DNA of 10,008 nucleotides from JACOZG01 sp964564105 (GTDB lineage: Bacteria; Patescibacteriota; Minisyncoccia; Phycocordibacterales; JACOZG01): contig CAZLZS010000017.1 in assembly GCA_964564105.1 (NCBI GenBank), forward strand, positions 1-10,008, read 5' to 3'. The notes beneath the pieces were generated by a model, which was given only the letters and a program-made list of their open reading frames with translations, was not told the origin of the DNA and did no database searches. Below are positions 1-4,804 of the stretch, piece after piece (within the stretch, counting starts at the first letter, position 1; every line of letters begins with the position of its first letter). Position numbers and translations under genes: made by a program.

Positions 1-5
1 CGCTA

Positions 6-34
6 CCACGAAAAGCGGCTTCGCCGCCTCGTGG
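6..34. repeat. GC-rich hairpin 1 of a three-hairpin cluster
   Basis: Outer arms CCACGA (6-11) and TCGTGG (29-34) enclose inner arms GCGGC (15-19) and GCCGC (23-27) around a TTC loop. It is the first of three consecutive inverted repeats before the GIY-YIG remnant. There is no T-tract after it, so it does not look like an intrinsic terminator on the + strand. The inner GCGGC-nnn-GCCGC hairpin recurs at 2400-2412. Confidence 0.6.
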
Positions 35-52
35 CGAGCCGGTTTCGGATCG

Positions 53-91
53 TCACGAGGGGAAAGTGTTTTTACACTCTTCTTTTCGTGA
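53..91. repeat. hairpin 2 of a three-hairpin cluster
   Basis: Arms TCACGA (53-58) and TCGTGA (86-91) enclose inner arms AGTGT (65-69) and ACACT (74-78) around a TTTT loop. The structure is imperfect between the two paired blocks. Its function is unknown. Confidence 0.5.
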
Positions 92-92
92 G

Positions 93-126
93 CCCCGAGA
101 TGCGCGACCGCGCGCATTTTTCGGGG
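93..126. repeat. long hairpin 3 of a three-hairpin cluster
   Basis: CCCCGA (93-98) pairs with TCGGGG (121-126), and ATGCGCG (100-106) pairs with CGCGCAT (111-117) around an ACCG loop. This is the strongest of the three hairpins. It ends a few bases before the in-frame TAG (133-135) that closes off the GIY-YIG remnant. No clear U-run follows. Confidence 0.6.
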
Positions 127-135
127 TCGTGTTAG

Positions 136-357
136 AATCAGCCATTTGAGCACCAAAACGGTCAAGGATCTCGAACCACAAAACGAAAGAAAAATTGGCA
201 CCTAATTTATTTCGAGGGGTATTTATTAAAAGAAGATGCACCGGGTAGGGAGAAATTTTTGAAGAGTGGCTCGGGTTATAAGTACCTACATAAACAGCTC
301 GCGCATTATTTGCAACAGCAAGAAATTAAAGATAATCTTGAGACAGGGTCGGCGTAG
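136..357 (+). pseudogene. GIY-YIG nuclease, N-terminally truncated remnant
   Basis: The reading frame from 136 to the TAG at 355-357 gives about 73 residues that match the second half of small GIY-YIG (UvrC-type) single-domain nucleases. The recognisable blocks are EHQNG, then WHLIYFEGYLLKEDA, then GREKFLKSGSGYKYL and a final HYL. The N-terminal GIY and YIG strands, with the catalytic Tyr and Arg, are not convincingly present. There is no ATG, GTG or TTG before the conserved part. An in-frame TAG sits at 133-135, and the same frame is open from 1 to 132 with only weak GIY-YIG resemblance (CFYTLLF...HFSGSC). The frame ends inside the tRNA-Met gene. I read this as a decayed gene; an assembly or base error at 133 is an alternative. 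The conserved blocks argue against a chance frame. Confidence 0.65.
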
Positions 358-421
358 CTCAGTTGGTTAGAGCGTGGGACTCATAAGCCCAAGGTCGGAG
401 GTTCGATCCCTCCCGCCGACA
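348..421 (+). tRNA. tRNA-Met (anticodon CAU), elongator type
   Basis: The acceptor stem GTCGGCG (348-354) pairs perfectly with CGCCGAC (414-420), with discriminator A at 421. The D-arm is GCTC...GAGC, the anticodon loop is CTCATAA, the variable loop is AGGTC, and the T-arm is GGAGG-TTCGATC-CCTCC. Position 1 pairs with 72, so this is not a typical initiator tRNA. A lysidine-modified tRNA-Ile2 also carries CAU and cannot be excluded by eye. The anticodon stem has an apparent A31-G39 mismatch next to the loop. CCA is not encoded, so a CCA-adding enzyme would be needed. The 5' end overlaps the last codons of the GIY-YIG remnant. Confidence 0.93.
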
Positions 422-461
422 TCTTCTCATCTTCCGCAATTTTTGCTAAATTATTTAATCT

Positions 462-536
462 GCGGGCGTGGTGTAGCCTGGTCAACACGATCCCCTGTCA
501 CGGGATAGATCGCCGGTTCAAATCCGGTCGCCCGCG
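462..536 (+). tRNA. tRNA-Asp (anticodon GUC)
   Basis: The acceptor stem GCGGGCG (462-468) pairs perfectly with CGCCCGC (529-535), with discriminator G at 536 as is usual for tRNA-Asp. The D-stem is GTGT/ACAC. The anticodon stem-loop is ATCCC-CTGTCAC-GGGAT, giving GTC. The T-arm is GCCGG-TTCAAAT-CCGGT with one G-U pair. CCA is not encoded. The gene lies 40 nt downstream of tRNA-Met in the same direction, so the two may be co-transcribed. Confidence 0.95.
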
Positions 537-539
537 TTA

Positions 540-548
540 TGATAGAAT
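540..548 (+). promoter_or_regulatory. extended -10 promoter element abutting the signal peptidase start
   Basis: TGATAGAAT (TG-n-TAGAAT) ends 7 nt before the ATG at 556. A transcript starting about 7 nt after a -10 box would begin at or next to the start codon, so the mRNA would be leaderless. No clear Shine-Dalgarno sequence is present. The placement fits, but transcription is inferred from sequence only. Confidence 0.45.
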
Positions 549-555
549 CAGAAAA

Positions 556-1062
556 ATGTTACCAAGAATCCACGGCCGTGAGAAGATGGTAACATTTTTG
601 AGATTTCGATTAAAGAAGCTCATTCACTTGACGCTCGTCGCCTTGACGGCCGCGTTAATCTTTTCTTTTGTTCTGTCGCCGGTTTTTGTTTCCGGCCAGA
701 GCATGGAACCGACCTACCGCGAAGGCGAATTTATTCTGATCAATCGCTTAGGTTACCTCATCCGGTCGCCCGAACGCGGCGAGATCGTCGCCATCAAACT
801 GGCGGGCCGGCACCTAATGCTTATGAAAAGAATTATCGGCCTGCCCGGCGAAACGGTAGAACTCAGGAACGGTCAGGTTTTCATTAACGACAGGCCGCTC
901 GTCGAACCCTATCTGATTTCTCCCGAGTCCTGGGACCTGCCGCCGCGAGTTTTGACCGCCGAAGAATATTTCGTCATCGGCGATAACCGGCGCCAAACAA
1001 TGGAAAAGCATTTCTTCGGCCGTGTTAAAGCGAAGCAGATAGTCGGCCGGGCGTTGTGGTAG
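556..1062 (+). CDS. lepB: type I signal peptidase
   Basis: This 168-residue membrane-bound Ser/Lys protease would remove signal peptides from exported proteins. One TM segment (about residues 22-42) is followed by SGQSMEPTY, with nucleophile Ser49. LMKRIIGLPGE carries the general base Lys91. The C-terminal GDNR box spans 142-145. The family (peptidase S26) usually has GDNRxxSxDSRxxG; here the corresponding stretch is GDNRRQTMEKHFFG, so Ser, Asp and Ser are replaced by Thr148, Glu150 and Lys151. The length suits the short Gram-positive-like forms. ATG556 is chosen because the -10-like box sits 7 nt upstream; ATG586 (Met11) is an alternative that keeps the TM segment and all active-site boxes. 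The next gene starts 10 nt downstream. Likely substrates in this window are the secreted repeat protein and other surface proteins (inference). Confidence 0.92.
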   Translation: MLPRIHGREKMVTFLRFRLKKLIHLTLVALTAALIFSFVLSPVFVSGQSMEPTYREGEFILINRLGYLIRSPERGEIVAIKLAGRHLMLMKRIIGLPGETVELRNGQVFINDRPLVEPYLISPESWDLPPRVLTAEEYFVIGDNRRQTMEKHFFGRVKAKQIVGRALW

Positions 1063-1065
1063 AAT
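1057..1065 (+). promoter_or_regulatory. extended -10 element overlapping the lepB stop codon
   Basis: TGGTAGAAT ends 7 nt before the GTG start at 1073. It has the same layout and almost the same sequence as the element before lepB. The lepB stop codon TAG (1060-1062) forms the first half of the -10 hexamer. It could give an internal, leaderless transcript of the second gene alone. Assignment is by motif and spacing only. Confidence 0.4.
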
Positions 1066-1072
1066 TAAACCA

Positions 1073-1570
1073 GTGAGCAAGAAAATTCTAGCGCTAATTG
1101 TTTTTTCATTTCTAGCTAGTGCTGTGTTACTGACACTTTGGTATTGGCGAAGCAATCCGGAACGACAAATTAGGAAAACTTTAACTACCATGGCTGAACT
1201 CGGCTCGTCGCCGGTCGGCGAATCGTCAATCGCTAAAGCCGTCAAGAGTCAGAAATTGGGGGACTATTTTTCGGAAGACGCTTTTATCGAATGGCCAGGA
1301 GATGAGGTGATTCCGTCCGGTCGCTGGACCGGCCGAGACAATATAATTCAGCAAGTGCTGGCGGCCAAAAACTCGGCCAATTACTCTGTCTTGCTTGATG
1401 ATCTGTCCATTGAGGCAAACCGGCGCCAAGTCCGCGCCGGCGCCCAGTTCACCCTGGTGGTGCGTGAGGGTCTTGACACTTGGGCCTGGCTCGCCAAGGC
1501 CGATTTGCTTAAAGCCGGCCGGCGTTGGTCGGCAACCCGAGTAATATTTACACCAATTTTAAGACGGTAA
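1073..1570 (+). CDS. membrane-anchored NTF2/SnoaL-like domain protein
   Basis: This is a 165-residue protein with a GTG start. A single N-terminal hydrophobic segment (about residues 4-24) follows Lys3-Lys4, so it is probably an uncleaved anchor or a signal peptide with the rest outside. Residues about 30-160 resemble the cone-shaped NTF2/SnoaL/DUF4440 fold: an initial helix (ERQIRKTLTTMAELG), the pattern DYFSEDAFIEWPGDEVIPSGRWTGRDNI, and alternating beta strands to the C-terminus. The fold assignment is by overall pattern and is moderate. No catalytic residues can be named. GTG1073 is supported by the -10-like element 7 nt upstream; no ATG or clear ribosome binding site is available. It lies 10 nt after lepB, so the two may be transcribed together. 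Confidence 0.7.
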   Translation: MSKKILALIVFSFLASAVLLTLWYWRSNPERQIRKTLTTMAELGSSPVGESSIAKAVKSQKLGDYFSEDAFIEWPGDEVIPSGRWTGRDNIIQQVLAAKNSANYSVLLDDLSIEANRRQVRAGAQFTLVVREGLDTWAWLAKADLLKAGRRWSATRVIFTPILRR

Positions 1571-1575
1571 CGCGA

Positions 1576-1588
1576 AAGGTTCGACCTT
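1576..1588. repeat. 13-nt palindrome, family B, solo copy
   Basis: AAGGTTCGACCTT has arms AAGGT and ACCTT around TCG. It lies just after the stop codon at 1568-1570. The longer stretch AAAGGTTCGACCTT plus 8 nt (1575-1596) matches, with about two differences in 22 nt, the outward-reading half of the inverted pair inside gatC (4635-4647). That extended similarity makes chance unlikely. It is probably a REP-like dispersed repeat. Confidence 0.55.
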
Positions 1589-1752
1589 AAAAACCCGCAC
1601 CACGTAGGAAAAGTCAAAGAGTTTTGGTTCGCCTCGCTTCGCTCGGCGACTAATTCGTATTCAATTTTGGGGGCAAAAACAAATTCACGGTTTCGCATTT
1701 TGGGGGAAGAAAATTTTTTAATCCTTTTAATCATATGAATAGACAAATTATA

Positions 1753-1761
1753 TGCTATAGT
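1753..1761 (+). promoter_or_regulatory. extended -10 promoter candidate for the PH-domain gene
   Basis: TGCTATAGT (TG-n-TATAGT) lies in AT-rich DNA about 54 nt before ATG1816. No good -35 box is visible at 16-18 nt, as expected for an extended -10 promoter. The resulting leader would be about 48 nt and contains a weak AGAAA/TTTCT hairpin. A perfect TATAAT (1808-1813) is only 2 nt from the start codon and is too close to act as the -10 for this start. Confidence 0.35.
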
Positions 1762-1815
1762 ATCTTAAAGAAAGGTCGGTCGGCTTTTCTATTAAAACCA
1801 TTAAATTTATAATCT

Positions 1816-2349
1816 ATGAAACAACTTGATCCAAAAGCAGTTTGGTTATTCTTCATTAGCTTCGTTTTGCGTGCGTTTATTCCAATCATATTTTTGAGCA
1901 TTTATGGTGCAGTAATTTTGAGCGATCTCGGCGAAAGTCTTGATAACGGTGGCGAGTTTTCATTTGGTTTTCTAAATTGGTTGTGGATTATTGTTCCTGC
2001 CTTCCTAGTCTTGTGTTTTGTTTGGGCTAAACTCACTTACCACTTTTATCGCTACGAACTTACTGATGCAGGTTTTCGCAAGGAGCTTGGAGTTATCTAC
2101 AAAAAGTATGTAACTATTCCTTACGACCGCATTCAGAACGTTGATATTTACCGTGGCATCTTGGCTCGCATACTTGGACTGTCTGACCTTAATATCCAAA
2201 CAGCTGGTATGAGCGCAACAGTTGGACGCTATGGCATATCTGGCGGCGGTTCTGAAGGACGATTGCCAGCACTCTCTCGAGAAGATGCCGAGCGACTCCG
2301 TGATGAGCTTATTCAGCGAGCTCGTCAAGCCAAGAATCAGGGGCTCTAA
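1816..2349 (+). CDS. two-TM bacterial PH-domain (bPH2/DUF304) membrane protein
   Basis: This is a 177-residue protein of the YdbS/YdbT-like class (PF03703 type, family assigned by pattern). Two hydrophobic segments, about residues 10-34 and 53-73, form a hairpin in the membrane. The C-terminal cytoplasmic part holds the bPH2 signature: YRYELTDAGFRKELGVIYKK, then IPYDRIQNVDI, then a hydrophobic GILARILGLSDLNIQTAG stretch. A charged helix (about 153-173) closes the protein. The biochemical role of such proteins is poorly known and no partner is evident here. The gene is more AT-rich than the minus-strand operon and uses different codons, which hints at a different history. It stands alone and converges on the operon that ends at 2502. 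The start has no Shine-Dalgarno sequence. Confidence 0.85.
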   Translation: MKQLDPKAVWLFFISFVLRAFIPIIFLSIYGAVILSDLGESLDNGGEFSFGFLNWLWIIVPAFLVLCFVWAKLTYHFYRYELTDAGFRKELGVIYKKYVTIPYDRIQNVDIYRGILARILGLSDLNIQTAGMSATVGRYGISGGGSEGRLPALSREDAERLRDELIQRARQAKNQGL

Positions 2350-2501
2350 ATTTTTTCAAAGAATTTGCCGCCAAAGAAAAACTTGAAATTGTTAGCGGTG
2401 CGGCTCCGCCGCCTTTCCGAATTTTCGCGAGGGGATTTCCTCGCCGCCTGCGGCGGCGAAATGCGTTCGGACTATCTTTAGAATACTGCCGAGGTCGAAC
2501 C
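2350..2501. other. convergent intergenic region with stacked GC-rich hairpins
   Basis: This lies between the 3' ends of two convergent transcription units. It has GCGGC-TCC-GCCGC (2400-2412), GCGAGG...CCTCGC (2427-2432 and 2439-2444) and GCCGCC-TGC-GGCGGC (2443-2457). The last two share bases and cannot both form fully. None has a clear T-run on either strand, so these may be structured 3' ends or repeats instead of classical intrinsic terminators. A partial family B palindrome follows at 2492. Confidence 0.5.
2492..2501. repeat. partial family B palindrome at operon 3' end
   Basis: AGGTCGAACC matches the core of the 13-nt palindrome found at 1576, 4606 and 4635, with the flanking bases changed. 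It touches the stop codon of the last gene of the minus-strand operon (2502-2504). A 10-nt match could be chance, so it is weaker than the other copies. Confidence 0.35.
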
Positions 2502-3068
2502 CTAGATAAAATTGAACTCGCGGAAGACGCGCTCGAAGCGGTCAAGCGCCGCCCGCGCCTCGCGGCGCGTCAAGACAAACTGACTGTCGTGGGCAACTTG
2601 ATTTCTCACCTTATGCGCCTCCCAAGCATCCTGGAGGGTTAAAAAATCGCTTGGCTCGATTGCCTTCAGCCGCTCACCCAAATTTTCGCCCGGATAATTC
2701 ATCGCTTGGACCATCTCATCAAGCATGATGTCGGCCTCGATGATCGCCTGCTTCCAGTCCGAGGGATTGTCTGAATCCATCACCTTAACGAGTTTAGCCC
2801 AACGTTCGTTGCGGATAGTTTTGTCTGAAGCGTCGGTCCGAACCAGATTTAGAAATCCGCGCATTTCTTCTCTCCGCAAATTGATAATTTTATAAGTCAA
2901 AATCGCAATGGCAACGGCGAGAAGGAATGAAAAAGCGATAAGCCAAGCCTTGAGCGCCGAGAGCGATGAAAACAGCGCCACGAGAAAGGGTAAAATCCCA
3001 ACTAGGAAGCGATAAAAGAGATTGAAAAAATATTCCAGATTAAGATAATTCGGTTCAAAGATTGGCAT
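2502..3068 (-). CDS. two-TM protein of unknown function with a C-terminal RNQVAH motif
   Basis: The product is 188 residues from ATG3068. A longer reading to 3251 is rejected because it would run far into gatA and gives a sequence full of Arg and Cys. Residues about 16-36 and 41-61 form a TM hairpin. A charged linker follows (RREEMRGFLNLVR), then a helical cytoplasmic domain. Near the C-terminus is HKVRNQVAHD (RNQVAH at 155-160) followed by a helix LTRREARAALDRFERVFREF. The R-x4-H pattern inside an all-helical domain resembles the HEPN motif, which in many proteins is an RNase site; here it is only a resemblance. I do not recognise the gene. It overlaps the gatA 3' end by 14 nt, so it is very likely translated with the gat genes. 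The stop is TAG. Confidence 0.8.
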   Translation of the reverse strand: MPIFEPNYLNLEYFFNLFYRFLVGILPFLVALFSSLSALKAWLIAFSFLLAVAIAILTYKIINLRREEMRGFLNLVRTDASDKTIRNERWAKLVKVMDSDNPSDWKQAIIEADIMLDEMVQAMNYPGENLGERLKAIEPSDFLTLQDAWEAHKVRNQVAHDSQFVLTRREARAALDRFERVFREFNFI

Positions 3069-4473
3069 AGTGCTTAGCGATTTGGAAGAGTCGATCTTCG
3101 CCGCCTGGCGGGGCAATAATTTGCAAACCGAGTGGCAAGCCCGCCTCGTCGACCCCGGACGGAATCGAGATTGCCGGCAGTCCCGCGAGATTCGCCGGCA
3201 CCGTAAAAAGATCTTCCAGGTACATCTGAACCGGATCAGCCACTTTTTCACCCAATTTAAACGCCGGCGCCGACGTGGTCGGCGTCAGAATGGCGTCGAC
3301 TTGAGAAAAAGCCAAGGCGAACTCGCGCGCGATCGCTTGTTTAACGCCAAGGGCCTTGCCGTAATAAGTATCATAGTAACCAACCGAGAGCACATAGGTG
3401 CCGATGAGAATGCGGCGTCTGACCTCGGGCCCGAAACCACTGCCCCGCGTCGCCCGGTAATCGTCAAATAAATCACGCCCCGGAAAATATGAACCGTAAC
3501 GGACGCCGTCATAGCGAGCCAGATTAGATGAGGCCTCGGCCGGCATAATCACATAATAAGCCGCGAGAGCATAAAGGGTCATCGGCAATTCAATGTCAAT
3601 TAGCTCATAACCAGCTGTGATGAATCGTTCAACGGCCAGCTCAAAATTTCTCGCCGCGGCGGCGGATAACCCCCGTTCCAAAAAACGGCGCGGCACGCCC
3701 AATCTGATTGGCCGCCCCGTTTCTGGTCCAAGTAGCGGTAAATCAACACTGGTGGGGTCAAATTCGTCCTTGCCCTTAATCGCTCCAAACAAATGTTGAG
3801 CATCGTCCACGGTGCGGCCAAAAGTACCGATCTGATCAAAAGACGAGGCCAAAGCAATCAAACCGAAACGGGAAACTGCACCGTAAGTCGGTTTCAAACC
3901 CACCACGCCACAGAAAGCCGCGGGCTGGCGCACCGAGCCGCCGGTATCTGAGCCGAGCCCGGCCAAAGCCAAACCGGCGGCCACAGCCGCGGCTGAACCG
4001 CCGGAGGACCCGCCAGCCACGCGCTCGGGATCGTAAGGATTTCTGGTCGGGCCGAAAGCTGAGTTCTCGGTCGAACTACCCATGGCAAACTCGTCCATAT
4101 TGGTCCGACCGAGGAAAATGGCGCCGGCGGCGCGCAGTTTCGCAACCACGGTAGCGTCATAAACCGCGGTGTAATTTTCCAGTATCCTCGATCCGGCGCT
4201 GGCGTGCCGACCCTGGATCAAAATATTGTCTTTAACGGCGATGGGTACGCCCTCCAGCGCCCGCACCGGCTCGCCGCGAGCCAACCGTTCGTCAACGGCT
4301 CGAGCGGCGGTTAAAGCATCATCAAAAATTTCCAGATAAGCATTGAGCTTAGGATTTATTTTTTCAATCTGCTGGAGATAATATTCAACAAGCTCACTGA
4401 CGCGCCACGCGCCGCTGGTCAGACCCTCGAGCCACCGAGTAATCGTCAATTGCGAAAAATCACGAACCGCCAT
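3055..4473 (-). CDS. gatA: Asp-tRNA(Asn)/Glu-tRNA(Gln) amidotransferase subunit A
   Basis: GatA is the amidase subunit that releases ammonia from glutamine for the GatCAB complex, which converts misacylated Glu-tRNA(Gln) and/or Asp-tRNA(Asn). The 472-residue product has the full amidase signature: Lys81 in IAVKDNI, cis-Ser156 in AGGSSGGS, and nucleophile Ser180 in GSDTGGSVRQPA. Also present are GLKPTYGAVSRFGLIALASSFDQIG (192-216) and the C-terminal PANLAGLPAISIP block (427-438). ATG4473 is chosen because MAVRDFSQLT begins the family alignment; an upstream in-frame ATG at 4587 adds 38 residues that lie inside gatC in another frame. The start overlaps the gatC stop by 14 nt and the stop overlaps the next gene by 14 nt, so translation is probably coupled. 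gatB is not in the window. Confidence 0.97.
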   Translation of the reverse strand: MAVRDFSQLTITRWLEGLTSGAWRVSELVEYYLQQIEKINPKLNAYLEIFDDALTAARAVDERLARGEPVRALEGVPIAVKDNILIQGRHASAGSRILENYTAVYDATVVAKLRAAGAIFLGRTNMDEFAMGSSTENSAFGPTRNPYDPERVAGGSSGGSAAAVAAGLALAGLGSDTGGSVRQPAAFCGVVGLKPTYGAVSRFGLIALASSFDQIGTFGRTVDDAQHLFGAIKGKDEFDPTSVDLPLLGPETGRPIRLGVPRRFLERGLSAAAARNFELAVERFITAGYELIDIELPMTLYALAAYYVIMPAEASSNLARYDGVRYGSYFPGRDLFDDYRATRGSGFGPEVRRRILIGTYVLSVGYYDTYYGKALGVKQAIAREFALAFSQVDAILTPTTSAPAFKLGEKVADPVQMYLEDLFTVPANLAGLPAISIPSGVDEAGLPLGLQIIAPPGGEDRLFQIAKHYANL

Positions 4474-4789
4474 TTTTATCACTAAAGATTGCTTTGACCT
4501 TGAAGTAAGCGCCCTGGATCCGCGGCGCGACGGCAAGCAGGGGGCTCGTCGCGACGCTGACTGGCGGACCGTCTTCCCGCAAAACATTAGCCGGACCAGT
4601 TCCCCAAGGTTCGACCTTGAGATTTTGGGTCTTAAAGGTCGAACCTTTTCCGATCGGAGCGACTTGTTTCAGCTGGTCAACATAATCAAGAATCGCCCGG
4701 AGATCATTGAGCAACCCCGCCTGTTCCGCCGCCGGCAAATTAATCCGCGCCAGCGACGCTAATTGAGTCAGTTCTTTTTCTCCCACCAT
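4460..4789 (-). CDS. gatC: Asp-tRNA(Asn)/Glu-tRNA(Gln) amidotransferase subunit C
   Basis: GatC is the small subunit that wraps and stabilises GatA against GatB. The 109-residue product begins with the family pattern (EKELTQLASLARINLPAAEQAGLLNDLRAILDYVDQLKQV) and ends with the typical NVLRED block and APRIQGAYFKVKAIF. Between these, residues 48-62 (KGSTFKTQNLKVEPW) correspond to a 42-nt double palindrome (4606-4647). GatC proteins usually have a shorter linker here. The insertion is a multiple of three, so the frame continues. The start lies 12 nt after the ligA stop, with a -10-like TGATAGACT in the gap. The stop lies inside the gatA start region. The order gatC-gatA, with gatB elsewhere, is common. 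Confidence 0.93.
   Translation of the reverse strand: MVGEKELTQLASLARINLPAAEQAGLLNDLRAILDYVDQLKQVAPIGKGSTFKTQNLKVEPWGTGPANVLREDGPPVSVATSPLLAVAPRIQGAYFKVKAIFSDKNGGS
4606..4647. repeat. inverted pair of family B palindromes (REPIN-like) inside gatC
   Basis: AAGGTTCGACCTT (4606-4618) and its exact reverse complement AAGGTCGAACCTT (4635-4647) are separated by 16 nt. Each arm is itself a near-palindrome, and the two arms can pair over 13 bp to form a long hairpin. Two REP-like palindromes in inverted orientation is the layout known as a REPIN. The whole unit is 42 nt (14 codons) and is read through in frame as residues 48-62 of GatC. Confidence 0.6.
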
Positions 4790-4795
4790 TGTTTC

Positions 4796-4804
4796 AGTCT
4801 ATCA
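4796..4804 (-). promoter_or_regulatory. possible extended -10 element between ligA and gatC
   Basis: On the minus strand TGATAGACT lies 6 nt before the gatC ATG. Its TGA (4804-4802) is the ligA stop codon. It matches the TGnTAnAnT pattern seen before lepB, the NTF2-like gene and the secreted repeat protein, but the hexamer TAGACT is weaker. An internal promoter for gatCA is possible; the gap could equally be only a tight operon junction. Confidence 0.25.

Larger units (their letters stand above)
1571..1815 (+). other. AT-rich intergenic region upstream of the PH-domain gene
   Basis: This 245-nt stretch has no credible gene. It contains the solo palindrome at 1576-1588, a small hairpin around 1629-1648 (TCGCC...GGCGA), and AT-rich sequence from about 1680 with the promoter-like TGCTATAGT. 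No terminator for the upstream genes is obvious. Confidence 0.6.

Noticed and set aside
133..135. In-frame TAG read as a sense codon (recoding) in the GIY-YIG frame
   Set aside because: Other genes here end in TAG (lepB, the operon's last gene), so TAG is a normal stop. The upstream part is not convincingly GIY-YIG.
386..396. Similarity of the GGTTCGACC palindrome to the tRNA T-arm (GGTTCGATCC)
   Set aside because: The match is limited to the universal T-loop consensus. The palindrome copies share flanks with each other, not with the tRNAs.
1814..2349. PH-domain gene as part of the lepB transcription unit
   Set aside because: A 245-nt AT-rich gap with its own promoter-like element and a different base composition separate it from the upstream genes.
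3069..3251. Unknown two-TM gene extended to ATG3251
   Set aside because: The extension is an antisense-like Arg/Cys-rich reading of gatA. ATG3068 gives compact 14-nt overlap with gatA and a normal protein.
4474..4587. gatA extended upstream to ATG4587
   Set aside because: The added residues are an Arg/Ser-rich reading of gatC in another frame. The amidase alignment starts at ATG4473.
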